A DNA stretch of 57,687 nt from an uncultured Collinsella sp. (GTDB lineage Bacteria; Actinomycetota; Coriobacteriia; Coriobacteriales; Coriobacteriaceae): positions 1 to 57,687 of the forward strand of contig CATVYG010000012.1 of the NCBI GenBank assembly GCA_958348225.1, written 5' to 3'. The notes under the pieces were generated by a model, which saw only the letters and a list, made by a program, of their open reading frames with translations, was not told the DNA's origin and made no database searches. The translations under genes were made by a program, and so were the position numbers. The stretch's first letter is position 1. The number at the start of each line of letters is the position of its first letter. Below are positions 36,132-44,820 of this stretch, piece after piece.

Positions 36132-37568
36132 ATGAAGACCATCAAGCTTGCTCCCGGTGAGCGCCTCGTTACCAACCAGCTCAACCGCAAGGGCGTGCTG
36201 CCGCAAAACATCATCGACGCCGCCCGCGATATCGTGGCCAAAGTGCGTGCCAACGGGGATGCCGCGGTGCGCGATTACTGTCAGCGTTTTGACGGCGTTG
36301 AGCTGCAGAGCTTCCGCTTGCCGCAGGAGCAGATCGATGCCGCGCTCGAAGGCCTTGACCCGGCCTTTGTCGCCGCGCTTGAGAAGGCCGCGCGCCAGAT
36401 TCGCGAGTTCCACCAGCGCGAGGTCGAGCAGAGCTGGTTTACCACGCGTGTGGACGGCACGATGCTCGGCGTTAAGGTGACCCCGCTCGCGGCGGCCGGC
36501 ATCTATGTACCGGGCGGTCGCGCGCAATATCCCTCCACCGTGCTCATGAACGCCATTCCCGCCAAGGTCGCCGGCGTCAAGCGCGTGGTTATGGTGACCC
36601 CGCCGCAAAAAGACGGCCTGATCAGTCCCTACACGCTCGCCGCGGCAAAGCTCGGCGGCGTGGACGAGATCTATATGGTGGGCGGCGCTCAGGCCGTGGC
36701 CGCACTTGCGTATGGTACCGAGACCATTCCGCGCGTCGACAAAATTACCGGACCGGGCAACGCTTTTGTCGCCGCGGCCAAGCAGATTGTCTCGGGCGAT
36801 GTGGGTATCGATATGGTCGCCGGTCCCTCCGAGGTCTGCGTGCTGGCCGACGCCACGGCCAAGCCTATGGTGGTCGCGGCAGACCTGATGGCCCAGGCCG
36901 AGCACGATCCGCTGGCAGCCTGCTATCTGGTGACTTGCGACGAGCAGTTTGCGCGCGAGGTCGAGGCTGGCATCGACATCCTGGTGGCGCAGTCGCCGCG
37001 TGCCGAGATCACGCACGCTTCGCTCGACAACGAAGGCACCATCGTGGTGGCCGCCGATATGGCTGCCGCCGTCGAGGCCGTGAACACCGTGGCGCCCGAA
37101 CACCTGGAGCTGCACTGCAAGGATGCAATGGGCCTGCTTGGCGGCATTTGCAACGCCGGCGCCATCTTTGTGGGCGCTTGGAGCTCCGAGCCGCTTGGCG
37201 ATTATGTTGCCGGCCCCAACCACACGCTGCCGACCGGCGGCACGGCCATGTTCTCCAACCCGCTTTCGGTCGAAGAGTTCGTTAAGCGCTCGAGCGTCAT
37301 TTGCTATACGCCCGAGGGTCTGCTCTCCGACGCTCCCGCTACGCAGCGCCTGGCCGAGGCCGAGGGCCTGTGGGCGCACGCGCTCTCTGCCGCCCTGCGT
37401 CGTCGCGTGCTGGAGCAGGGCGAGGATGCCGTGAGTGCCGAGTCGTTGGCTGCGGCCGACCTGACCAAGGTCGCCTGGCCGGGTGATACGACCGCGACGG
37501 TCACCGAGGGCGTGGACCTGGCGGCTGCAGGCTCGGATGGCGCTGGCGCGACCGGCGGGGAGGCCTAA
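36132..37568 (+). CDS. hisD: Histidinol dehydrogenase
   Basis: 478 residues. The typical core includes YVPGGRAQYPSTVLM, GPGNAFVAAAKQ, DMVAGPSEV, AEHDPLAACYL and NHTLPTGGTAMF (zinc-ligand region). It oxidises histidinol to histidine with NAD in two steps. The last about 45 residues form an Ala/Asp/Gly-rich tail beyond the usual end of the family. The preceding 105-bp gap contains a ribosome site (GATAGGGG). It ends one base before hisC. Confidence 0.95.
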   Translation: MKTIKLAPGERLVTNQLNRKGVLPQNIIDAARDIVAKVRANGDAAVRDYCQRFDGVELQSFRLPQEQIDAALEGLDPAFVAALEKAARQIREFHQREVEQSWFTTRVDGTMLGVKVTPLAAAGIYVPGGRAQYPSTVLMNAIPAKVAGVKRVVMVTPPQKDGLISPYTLAAAKLGGVDEIYMVGGAQAVAALAYGTETIPRVDKITGPGNAFVAAAKQIVSGDVGIDMVAGPSEVCVLADATAKPMVVAADLMAQAEHDPLAACYLVTCDEQFAREVEAGIDILVAQSPRAEITHASLDNEGTIVVAADMAAAVEAVNTVAPEHLELHCKDAMGLLGGICNAGAIFVGAWSSEPLGDYVAGPNHTLPTGGTAMFSNPLSVEEFVKRSSVICYTPEGLLSDAPATQRLAEAEGLWAHALSAALRRRVLEQGEDAVSAESLAAADLTKVAWPGDTTATVTEGVDLAAAGSDGAGATGGEA

Positions 37569-37569
37569 T

Positions 37570-38685
37570 ATGGCCGAGCTGACGCCCCGCATGAAGGAGC
37601 TCGTCCAGCCCTACTTGGCCGGTATCGAGCCCTACGATCCCAACTTTACGCCCACGCGCATCAATCTTTCGGCCAACGAGAACACCTATCCCGTACCTGC
37701 TGGCGTGCGCGAGGCGGTTGATGCGGCCTTGGCTGCCACGCCGCTCAACCGCTATCCCGACCCCATGTCCAACGACCTACGCGATGAGCTTGCTGCCTGG
37801 CATGGCGTGGCGCGTGAGAACATCTGCGTGGGAAACGGCGGCGACGAGCTGCTCTATAACTACCTGCTGGCGTTTGGCGGCGCGGGACGGACCCTGCTCA
37901 ACTGCCCGCCGTGCTTTAGTGAGTATGCGTTCTTTGCGTCGCTTTGTCAGACTGAGGTGCGCGATGTGTGGCGCGACCCGGCGACCTTTGAGCTCGACCA
38001 AGCGGCTGTGTTTGCGGCGGCGCCCGGGTGCAACCTGGCGATCGTGACCTCGCCCAACAATCCCACGGGCGACGTGGCGCCGCTCGACTTTGTCGCGGCG
38101 CTGTGCGATGCGTGCCCCGGCATGGTCATGGTCGACGAGGCCTACGTTGAGTTTGCCGACGATTCGTTTGGCGCGGCAACCACGGCGCAGGGGCTTATCG
38201 CCGAGCATCCCAACCTGGTGATTCTGCATACGCTGTCCAAGGCGTTTGGCGCTGCCGGCACGCGTCTGGGCTATGTGATCGCGGCACCCGAGGTCATCGA
38301 TGTGTTTGCGGCGATTCGCCAAATCTACTCGGTTAACGTGCTGAGCCAGGCCGCCGCGCTTGCCTGCGTGCGTGCCCGCGATGCGTACGCGCCCGTAGTG
38401 GCACAGGTTGCATCCGAGCGCGAGCGCGAGCTGTGCGCCCTACGCGCAATGGCTGCCGAGGGTCTGACCGTGGAGGCGTGGCCGAGCGCGGCGAACTTTG
38501 TGCTCGTGCGCACGCCGCATGCCACGCGCGTGCGCGAGCGTCTGCGCGACGAGTATTCGATTTTGGTGCGCGACTTTAGCTACGCGCCGGGACTCGCGGA
38601 CTGCCTACGCATTACCGTGGGTACCCCGCAGGAAAACGACGAGGTGCTGGCTGCGTTTGCCGCGCTGGTGAAGGAGGAGATGTAG
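37570..38685 (+). CDS. hisC: Histidinol-phosphate aminotransferase
   Basis: 371 residues of fold-type I PLP enzyme. Seen are LSANENTYPVP, GNGGDELLYNYLLAF, SPNNPTGDV, DEAYVEFAD and the PLP lysine segment LSKAFGAAGTRLGYVIA. It transaminates imidazole-acetol phosphate with glutamate. The ATG at 37570 is chosen over a longer in-frame start within hisD; it begins two bases after the hisD stop. It ends immediately before hisB. Confidence 0.95.
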   Translation: MAELTPRMKELVQPYLAGIEPYDPNFTPTRINLSANENTYPVPAGVREAVDAALAATPLNRYPDPMSNDLRDELAAWHGVARENICVGNGGDELLYNYLLAFGGAGRTLLNCPPCFSEYAFFASLCQTEVRDVWRDPATFELDQAAVFAAAPGCNLAIVTSPNNPTGDVAPLDFVAALCDACPGMVMVDEAYVEFADDSFGAATTAQGLIAEHPNLVILHTLSKAFGAAGTRLGYVIAAPEVIDVFAAIRQIYSVNVLSQAAALACVRARDAYAPVVAQVASERERELCALRAMAAEGLTVEAWPSAANFVLVRTPHATRVRERLRDEYSILVRDFSYAPGLADCLRITVGTPQENDEVLAAFAALVKEEM

Positions 38686-39273
38686 ATGGACCGCTATGCC
38701 GAGGTGACCCGCAAGACGGGCGAGACCGACATTGTCGTAAAGCTCGACCTGGACGGAAGCGGCGTGTGCGATATCTCGACCGGCGTGCCGTTTTTCGACC
38801 ACATGCTCAACGCTTTTGGCCGCCATGGTCTGTTCGATCTGACGGTGCACGCGGTGGGCGACGTGGAGGTCGATGCGCACCACACCGTCGAGGACACGGG
38901 TATCGTGCTGGGCGAGGCGTTTTGCCAAGCGCTGGGCGACAAGGCGGGCATTACGCGCTTTGCCGACGCGGCGATTGCCATGGACGAGACGCTTGTGATG
39001 GCTGCTGTTGATATTTCGGGCCGCGGACAGGCCTACTGCGAGCTGCCCGTGCCGACCGAGCGCGTGGGCAGCTTCGATACCGAGCTGGCCGTCGAGTTCT
39101 TCTACGCCTTTGCGCGCGACGCCAAGCTCACGCTGCACGTGCGCGAGCTGGCGGGCAGCAACTCGCATCACATTATCGAGGCCGCCTTTAAGGCCGTGGG
39201 CCGCACGATGCGCCATGCCTGTGAGCTGGATCCCCGCGTGCATGGCGTCCCCAGCACCAAGGGTTCACTGTAA
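38686..39273 (+). CDS. hisB: Imidazoleglycerol-phosphate dehydratase
   Basis: 195 residues, the single-function form without a phosphatase domain. Metal-binding motifs GVPFFDHML, DAHHTVEDTGI, HHIIEAAFKA and the repeat organisation of the family are intact. It removes water from imidazoleglycerol phosphate. Directly abuts hisC (ribosome site AAGGAGGAG inside the end of hisC). A small hairpin at 39272-39297 (AACCTG/CAGGTT) follows before hisH. Confidence 0.96.
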   Translation: MDRYAEVTRKTGETDIVVKLDLDGSGVCDISTGVPFFDHMLNAFGRHGLFDLTVHAVGDVEVDAHHTVEDTGIVLGEAFCQALGDKAGITRFADAAIAMDETLVMAAVDISGRGQAYCELPVPTERVGSFDTELAVEFFYAFARDAKLTLHVRELAGSNSHHIIEAAFKAVGRTMRHACELDPRVHGVPSTKGSL

Positions 39274-39319
39274 CCTGCCAAAAAAGGGACAGGTTTTGAA
39301 TGGGGAAAAGGAGGGTCGC

Positions 39320-40021
39320 GTGGGCGAACCGAAGGTCGTGGTGGTCGACTACCACAAGGGCAACTTGTCGAGCGTTGTGCGCGGGCTTGCGCGCGCCGGT
39401 GCCGCCGCCTGCACATCGGACGATCCGGATCAGATCCGCAACGCCGACGGCCTGGTCATCCCGGGCGTGGGCGCGTTCTACGACGCGATTGCCTTTATGC
39501 GCCAAAGCGGCGAGGCGGCGGCCGTGCTCGACGCCGTTGCCGCCGGAACTCCGCTGCTCGGCATCTGCCTGGGCCTTCAGCTGTTTTTTGAGCGCGGCGA
39601 CGAGGGCGTGCCGGCGGACGAGGGCACGGTCGCGGACGGAAACGCTCCCAAGCAGGCTGACGGTCCCTGGGTCGATGGCCTGGGCATCATGCGTGGCTCG
39701 TGCACGCACCTGGAGTCGAGCCGTCTGAAGGTCCCGCACGTGGGCTGGGACCAGGTGCGCATGACGCCCGCCGGTGCGGCCGATTCGTTGCTTGCCGGTT
39801 TTGCCGAGGGCGCCAACATGTATTTCACTCACAGCTACGCGGTGGCCGACGACGTCGATGCCGCCGATGTGTTGGCACGCACGCACTATACACGGAGCTT
39901 CCCGTGCATCGTGCGCCACGGCAACGTGTGGGGCTGCCAGTTCCATCCCGAGAAATCCTCTGCGCTGGGTCAGCGCATCCTTAAGAACTTCGTGAGCATC
40001 GTCGAGGGGGCCGGCCGATGA
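39320..40021 (+). CDS. hisH: Imidazole glycerol phosphate synthase, glutaminase subunit
   Basis: 233 residues from the GTG at 39320, preceded by AAAGGAGGG. Class I glutamine amidotransferase with nucleophile Cys in LGICLGLQ and the His-Glu pair in CQFHPEKS. It delivers ammonia to HisF. An extra acidic loop of about 20 residues follows the nucleophile region (after FFERGDEGV), longer than in most HisH. It overlaps hisA by four bases. Confidence 0.95.
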   Translation: MGEPKVVVVDYHKGNLSSVVRGLARAGAAACTSDDPDQIRNADGLVIPGVGAFYDAIAFMRQSGEAAAVLDAVAAGTPLLGICLGLQLFFERGDEGVPADEGTVADGNAPKQADGPWVDGLGIMRGSCTHLESSRLKVPHVGWDQVRMTPAGAADSLLAGFAEGANMYFTHSYAVADDVDAADVLARTHYTRSFPCIVRHGNVWGCQFHPEKSSALGQRILKNFVSIVEGAGR

Positions 40022-40761
40022 TTCTGTTTCCCGCAATCGATTTGATCGGCGGCAAGGTCGTGCGCCTGGAGCGCGGCGACCGGAGCCGCTGTAAGGTGTA
40101 TTCTGACGACCCCGTGGCCGTTGCCCGCTCCTTTGCCGAGCAGGGCGCGAGCTGGGTGCACGTCGTCGACCTGTCCGCTGCCTTTGGCGAGGACGAGGAC
40201 GCGTGCGCTGCCAACTCGGCAGCGATTAAGGCCATCTGCGGCGTCGACGGTCTGTCCGCGGACGTGGGCGGCGGCGTTCGTTCGCTCGCGCGCATCGACG
40301 AGCTGGCCGGCTACGGCGCGCGTCGCATCGCGCTAGGCACGGTGCTCGTGACCGAGCCGGGATTTGCCGAGGTGGCGGCGCAAGGCTTTGGCGAGTTACT
40401 GGTGGCAGACATTGCCGCCCGTGACGGCCAGGTCAAGGTGAATGGTTGGCGCGACGGCGCGGGTGTGGCGCTCGACGACGCCGTGGCGCAGCTCACCGAG
40501 CTGGGCTTTAAGCATCTGGTGTATACCGACATCGCGCGCGATGGCATGCAGACGGGCATCGACGTGGCGGCGTATCGCCATGTGGCCGAGGTCGCGGGCT
40601 TTCCCGTCGTGGCTTCGGGCGGCATCTCTACGCTCGACGACATTCGCGCGCTGGCTGTGGTGGCTGAGGATGCTATTGAGGGTGCCATTACCGGCCGTGC
40701 GCTCTACGAGGGCAACTTTACGCTGGCCCAGGCGTTGGCCGCCGCCCGAGGGAAGGAGTAG
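40018..40761 (+). CDS. hisA: ProFAR isomerase
   Basis: 247-residue TIM barrel. Catalytic Asp-8 is in FPAIDLIGG and the second Asp is in YTDIARDGMQTG; phosphate-binding loops SADVGGGVRS and SGGISTL are present. It isomerises ProFAR to PRFAR. ATGA overlap with hisH couples translation. A PriA-type dual his/trp enzyme is possible in actinobacteria and cannot be excluded by eye. Confidence 0.94.
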   Translation: MILFPAIDLIGGKVVRLERGDRSRCKVYSDDPVAVARSFAEQGASWVHVVDLSAAFGEDEDACAANSAAIKAICGVDGLSADVGGGVRSLARIDELAGYGARRIALGTVLVTEPGFAEVAAQGFGELLVADIAARDGQVKVNGWRDGAGVALDDAVAQLTELGFKHLVYTDIARDGMQTGIDVAAYRHVAEVAGFPVVASGGISTLDDIRALAVVAEDAIEGAITGRALYEGNFTLAQALAAARGKE

Positions 40762-40764
40762 CCC

Positions 40765-41547
40765 ATGCTTGCCAAACGCGTGATTCCCTGTCTGGATGTT
40801 AAGGACGGCCGCGTGGTCAAGGGCGTCAACTTTGTGAGCCTGCGCGATGCTGGCGACCCGGTGGAGCTGGCGCGCGCCTACGACCGCGAGGGTGCAGACG
40901 AGGTCGTCTTCCTGGACATTACCGCGACGAGCGACAACCGCGCGACGACCATCGAGATGGCGGCGCACGCGGCCGAGGAGCTCGCTATTCCCTATACCGT
41001 GGGCGGCGGTTTCCGCGACTTGGCGGGCATGCGAACCATGGTTGCCGCCGGTGCCGACAAGGTGTCGCTTAACTCTGCCGCCGTGCGCGATCCGTCGTTG
41101 ATCAGCCAGGCCGCCGCGGCGTTTGGCAGCCAGGCCGTGGTCGTGGCGATTGATGCCAAGCGCGTGGGCCTGCCCGGTCAGCCGGATGCCGACAAGTGGG
41201 AGGTCTTCACGGCGGGCGGTCGCAACGCCACGGGTATCGATGCGGTGGCGTGGGCCGAGGAAGCGGCTCGTCGCGGCGCCGGTGAGATCTTGCTCACCAG
41301 CATGGATCGCGACGGCACCAAGGCTGGCTTTGACCTGGCACTCACCCGTGCCGTGGCGCGCGCGGTGCCGATTCCCGTTATTGCGAGCGGCGGCGTGGGT
41401 ACGCTCGAGCATTTTGCCGAGGGCGTGATCGAGGGCGAGGCCGATGCCGTGCTGGCGGCGAGCGTCTTTCACTTTGGAACCTTCAGCATTCGCCAGGTGA
41501 AGGAGTATATGGCGTCGCAGGGTATTCCCGTGAGATTGGATTTTTAA
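40765..41547 (+). CDS. hisF: Imidazole glycerol phosphate synthase, cyclase subunit
   Basis: 260-residue TIM barrel with VIPCLDVKDGRVVKGVNF (Asp-11 class residue), FLDITAT, PYTVGGGFRD and LTSMDRDGTKAGFD (second catalytic Asp). It uses ammonia channelled from HisH to close the imidazole ring and release AICAR. Three bases after hisA; abuts hisI. Confidence 0.96.
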   Translation: MLAKRVIPCLDVKDGRVVKGVNFVSLRDAGDPVELARAYDREGADEVVFLDITATSDNRATTIEMAAHAAEELAIPYTVGGGFRDLAGMRTMVAAGADKVSLNSAAVRDPSLISQAAAAFGSQAVVVAIDAKRVGLPGQPDADKWEVFTAGGRNATGIDAVAWAEEAARRGAGEILLTSMDRDGTKAGFDLALTRAVARAVPIPVIASGGVGTLEHFAEGVIEGEADAVLAASVFHFGTFSIRQVKEYMASQGIPVRLDF

Positions 41548-41889
41548 ATGGAGCAAGTGACAACTGCGTCCGAGCTCAAATACGACGCCCGCGGGCTGAT
41601 TCCTTGTGTTGTTCAGCAGTATGACACCGGTGAGGTGCTTATGGTTGCTTGGATGAACGAGGAGTCGGTGGGGCTTACGCTCAAGACCGGGACCACGTGG
41701 TTTTGGAGTCGCAGCCGCCAGGAGCTGTGGAACAAGGGCGCGACGAGCGGCAATATGCAGGAGGTCAAGGAGCTCTGGGCCGACTGCGATAGCGATACGC
41801 TGCTGGTCAAGGTCGACTCGCCGGGTCCGGCCTGCCACACCGGCAACCGTACCTGCTTCTTTAAGCGCGTGGAAGGGGGAGTGCGATGA
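41548..41889 (+). CDS. hisI: Phosphoribosyl-AMP cyclohydrolase
   Basis: 113 residues, the stand-alone form. It contains YDTGEVLMVAWMNEESV, WFWSRSRQELWNKG, the metal site DCDSDTLL and the zinc Cys pair in ACHTGNRTCFF. It opens the purine ring of PR-AMP. Starts immediately after the hisF stop, and its last four bases overlap the small unknown gene that follows. Confidence 0.96.
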   Translation: MEQVTTASELKYDARGLIPCVVQQYDTGEVLMVAWMNEESVGLTLKTGTTWFWSRSRQELWNKGATSGNMQEVKELWADCDSDTLLVKVDSPGPACHTGNRTCFFKRVEGGVR

Positions 41890-42113
41890 AAGTCGTGACG
41901 CCGTTCGAGGTCGCCGACTGCAACACCGAGCTCCTCCGCGCGGGCGTGCCATGCCGCGTGCACCTGGCTGATGCCTGCGGGGCGCAGTCGCTTTGGCTCG
42001 AGGCCGAGAAGGAAAGGCTCGATGAGGCCCATGCCGTCATCGTCGAGTTCTTTGAGAAAAAGGGCGCAAAGCCTCGGTTCGATGAGACCGGTACCTACTT
42101 TACGCTGCAGTAA
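41886..42113 (+). CDS. Conserved-looking 75-residue protein between hisI and hisE
   Basis: A compact frame with ATGA overlap to hisI and a ribosome site inside it, and stop 15 bases before hisE. Cys residues occur near 12, 23 and 31 (ADCNTELLRAG, VPCRVHL, DACGAQSL), followed by an amphipathic helix ESLW-like EKERLDEAHAVIVEFFEKK and a closing beta strand ETGTYFTLQ. Codon use fits the operon. I recognise no family; the Cys residues could bind metal. hisI and hisE are fused in many bacteria, so a separate gene lodged between them may encode an accessory or regulatory factor of the HisI-HisE step. Confidence 0.75.
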   Translation: MKVVTPFEVADCNTELLRAGVPCRVHLADACGAQSLWLEAEKERLDEAHAVIVEFFEKKGAKPRFDETGTYFTLQ

Positions 42114-42128
42114 CGAGAGGAAATAACC

Positions 42129-42446
42129 ATGGGAGTCAGAACAGCTAACGTGCAGCCGGGAAATATCGGCGAGACGCTGACGGGTCTGGCCGAGGTGATT
42201 CACGGTCGTCGTGATGCATCGCCGCAGGAGAGCTATACCGCGCGTCTGCTGATCGACGTCGAGGACGAGCTGCTCAAGAAGCTTGCCGAGGAGGCAAGTG
42301 AGGTGATCATGGCCTGCAAGGATAACGATCACGATCACATCCGCTACGAGGCCGGCGACCTGGTCTACCACCTGCTCGTGACGCTCGAGCGCTACGGTAT
42401 CACCCTCGACGAGCTAGCCGGCGAACTCAACGCCCGCCGTCACTAG
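42129..42446 (+). CDS. hisE: Phosphoribosyl-ATP diphosphatase
   Basis: 105-residue all-alpha NTP pyrophosphohydrolase with LLKKLAEEASEVIMACKD and YEAGDLVYHLLVTL, the EExxE and ExxD metal ligands of the MazG-like fold. It hydrolyses PR-ATP to PR-AMP. Last gene of the his operon; start follows AGAGGAAATAACC. Confidence 0.95.
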   Translation: MGVRTANVQPGNIGETLTGLAEVIHGRRDASPQESYTARLLIDVEDELLKKLAEEASEVIMACKDNDHDHIRYEAGDLVYHLLVTLERYGITLDELAGELNARRH

Positions 42447-42473
42447 TCATTGGGGACGTTCTTAAACGACTAG

Positions 42474-43385
42474 TTAGGCGAGGGACGTGGACTCCCATTC
42501 TCCGGTGAGGTGGGGGATGTCGAAGGTTCGATAACCGCAGTCGTGGGCGTGGGCCTGGGCTTCACGGATGTTCCAACGGATATCGCAGGCGCGGTGTGCG
42601 TCCGAGCCAAAAGTGATCGGCACCTCGGCGTGGGCAAAGCAACGCAGCAATCCGGTCGCGGGATAGTAGTCGTCGAGGCCCTTGCGTGGTGCGGCGGTCG
42701 AGACCTCAACGCGGCGACCCGTATCGTGCGCGCACTCGGCCATCTGCTGCCAAAACGGTGCGGGGTCAAAGTCGGGCGCAAAGCCTTCCTTCGAAAAGCG
42801 CATGACCAGGTCGGGGTGAGCCATTACATCAAAGTTGAGTGGGCTCTCGCAGGCGCGACACCAGTCGTCGACGTAGCGCTCCCACACACCGCGTACCCCC
42901 AGGTTTTCCCAAACGTGCAGGTTGGTGTCGTCGTCGATCCAGCCGCAGCGCGAATCGGGCGTATCGGGACGAGCGACGTCCTCCGTCCCCGCCGTGCCCG
43001 CAGCACCTGCCGCAATATCGCCTGGGTTGCCAATCCAATGCACGCTGCCCAGGAGTACGACGGCGCCCTGGGACCAACGCTCAACCAAAGGCTCGCAGCC
43101 CTCGTACCAATCGCATTCAAAGCCATAGATAAAGCTGAGCTCCGGCGCAATCTGCGCGGCAAGCTTGCGAGCATCCTCAAAAGCCAGACGATGTGCCGGC
43201 AGGTCGCCCTCAGTAACCTGCACTTCGCAGTTGGCATCCATGCTGGCGGGCAGGGTGAGATGGTCGGTTGAGACCATGACGCGGCACCCGGCCGCGGCAG
43301 CGGCGCGAACGTTGTCCTCAAACGAGGCATGACCGTCCGAGAACGAGGTGTGGGTATGGCAATCGATCAGCGGGCAAGCAGACAT
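42474..43385 (-). CDS. PHP-domain histidinol-phosphatase (HisJ/HisK type)
   Basis: 303 residues with PHP metal motifs: DCHTHTSFSDG near 9-19, STDHLTL, a Glu in GFECDWYEG, HPDLVMRF, and GSDAHRACD near the C-terminus. HisJ/HisK-type enzymes hydrolyse histidinol phosphate, the one step missing from the operon that converges on it from the left. The pairing supports the call, though other PHP phosphoesterase roles are possible. An insertion of about 25 residues rich in Ala/Gly/Asp (about 125-150) is not typical. Start follows AAAGGAGCC on the minus strand. Confidence 0.85.
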   Translation of the reverse strand: MSACPLIDCHTHTSFSDGHASFEDNVRAAAAAGCRVMVSTDHLTLPASMDANCEVQVTEGDLPAHRLAFEDARKLAAQIAPELSFIYGFECDWYEGCEPLVERWSQGAVVLLGSVHWIGNPGDIAAGAAGTAGTEDVARPDTPDSRCGWIDDDTNLHVWENLGVRGVWERYVDDWCRACESPLNFDVMAHPDLVMRFSKEGFAPDFDPAPFWQQMAECAHDTGRRVEVSTAAPRKGLDDYYPATGLLRCFAHAEVPITFGSDAHRACDIRWNIREAQAHAHDCGYRTFDIPHLTGEWESTSLA

Positions 43386-43522
43386 GGCGGCTCCTTTGCG
43401 TCAAGCGAATCCGCTTCATTGTAATGGCGCAGCTCTCAATACGCCGGGCACGCCGGGGATCGAAATCGACTGGAAAGGTGGGTTGCGTGCGAGGGTCGCC
43501 ACGCGGCATCGGCCCCGCGTCA

Positions 43523-43587
43523 AAACATGCACATCAGCCTCCAAAAGCTGCAAAAAATGACATGTTTGGAGGCTGATGTGCATGTTT
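43523..43587. repeat. Perfect 23-bp inverted repeat
   Basis: 43523-43545 and 43565-43587 are perfectly complementary (AAACATGCACATCAGCC and its complement), with a 19-base interior. It lies between divergent genes, so it is not a terminator in the usual sense. The rest of 43386-43723 shows no gene. Confidence 0.8.
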
Positions 43588-43723
43588 GGCTGAGGCGGTG
43601 GAGCGTCGGTTTCTTGCGGACAAGGAAAATCGCGCTCATCGCGCTCCGTCACATCCACGTCGCCCGCGATGTGCTAGCGTTTGGATGAACAAAACGAGCC
43701 CGTGCGGAAAGGAGCCGGACCGT

Positions 43724-44209
43724 ATGCCATGCGATAGCAAATCTCCGCTGTCTCGCGAGACCGATGCGCCCGAGACCATCGTCAAGCTGGAATGCGACAT
43801 CGACGATGCGTCGCCCGAGGTGCTCGCCTACGCCGCCGACCGTCTGCGCGGGGCAGGCGCCCGCGAGGTGCACTGGCTGCCGCTCTATTGCAAAAAAGGA
43901 CGCCCCGGCTGGCAGCTGCAGGTGATCTGCTCGCACGAGGATATCGAGCGCCTGCAAACGATTATCTTTTTGGAAACCACGACCAACGGCATTCGTCGCC
44001 AGGTCATGGAGCGCGTCTGCCTGCCGCGCCGCTTTGAACAAGTGGCGACGCCTTGGGGCGAGGTGGCCGTAAAGGTGGCAACCCTGCCCGATGGCAGCGA
44101 GCGTGCAGCGCCCGAGTACGAGGACTGCGCCCGTCTCGCTCGCGAGCATAATGTGCCGCTCCAGCGCGTGATGCAGGCGGCCCAGAGCGCGGCACTGCGA
44201 TTTGAATAA
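43724..44209 (+). CDS. LarC2-like protein (C-terminal part of nickel-pincer cofactor enzyme LarC)
   Basis: 161 residues from the ATG at 43724 (ribosome site GGAAAGGAG). IVKLECDIDDASPEVLAYAADRL, then LPLYCKKGRPGWQLQVIC and TTTNGIRRQVMERVCL match the C-terminal LarC2 region, which inserts nickel into the pincer cofactor of lactate racemase-type enzymes. In lactobacilli LarC is made through a frameshift from larC1 and larC2. Here no LarC1, LarB or LarE precedes or follows in the window, so it is an orphan. It may work with distant partners or bind metal for another purpose. Confidence 0.8.
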   Translation: MPCDSKSPLSRETDAPETIVKLECDIDDASPEVLAYAADRLRGAGAREVHWLPLYCKKGRPGWQLQVICSHEDIERLQTIIFLETTTNGIRRQVMERVCLPRRFEQVATPWGEVAVKVATLPDGSERAAPEYEDCARLAREHNVPLQRVMQAAQSAALRFE

Positions 44210-44269
44210 CGCGGCTGGTGGCGACATCCTGCGCCTAGCCATATCAACCCCATTCGAAAGGATCTCCCC

Positions 44270-44818
44270 ATGAAATACCTCATCGCCTCCGACATCCACG
44301 GCTCGGCATACTGGGCCGAGCGCCTCTGCGCCGCCATCGAGTCCGAGCAGCCTGACCGCATCGTGCTGCTGGGCGACCTGCTCTACCACGGTCCACGCAA
44401 CGACCTGCCGCGCGACTACGCCCCCAAGCGTGTGATTCCGCTGCTCAACGCCCTGGCCGACCGCATCATCGCGGTGCGCGGCAACTGCGACGCCGAGGTC
44501 GACCAGATGGTGCTCGACTTTCCCGTCATGGCCGACTACGCCACGCTGTTCGACGAGACCGGCCGCGAGCTGTTCCTGACGCACGGCCATGTCTTTGGCG
44601 CCGGCATGCACAACAGCGTCGACCACGCGCCCGCGTTGCCCGAGGGCTCCGCGCTCGTCTACGGCCATACGCACATCAAGGTCAACGAGGTAAGCGAGGC
44701 GCACCCGGGCCTGTGGCTCTTCAACCCCGGCAGCGTGAGCATCCCCAAGGACGGCACGCACAGCTACGGCATCTACGAGGGCGGCGCGTTCCGCCACGTG
44801 GTCATGGAGGAGGAGTAG
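44270..44818 (+). CDS. YfcE-like calcineurin-fold phosphodiesterase
   Basis: 182 residues. Metallophosphoesterase ligands are visible: SDIHGSAYW near 5, GDLLYHGPRND near 40, RGNCDAEVD near 73, THGHVFG near 105 and YGHTHIK near 130. The YfcE/MJ0936 subgroup hydrolyses phosphodiesters in vitro; the true substrate is unknown. Its last bases (AGGAGGAGTAG) serve as ribosome site for mazG two bases after its stop. Confidence 0.9.
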   Translation: MKYLIASDIHGSAYWAERLCAAIESEQPDRIVLLGDLLYHGPRNDLPRDYAPKRVIPLLNALADRIIAVRGNCDAEVDQMVLDFPVMADYATLFDETGRELFLTHGHVFGAGMHNSVDHAPALPEGSALVYGHTHIKVNEVSEAHPGLWLFNPGSVSIPKDGTHSYGIYEGGAFRHVVMEEE

Positions 44819-44820
44819 CC

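Noticed and set aside
35076..37592. An 838-codon minus-strand frame opposite hisZG and hisD
   Set aside because: It lies wholly over two recognisable his genes and encodes Arg/Gly/His-rich filler; antisense codon bias explains it.
43388..43723. LarC1 or a frameshifted upstream half of LarC
   Set aside because: The sequence upstream of the LarC2-like gene shows no LarC1 motifs in any frame, and the divergent histidinol-phosphatase gene starts nearby.
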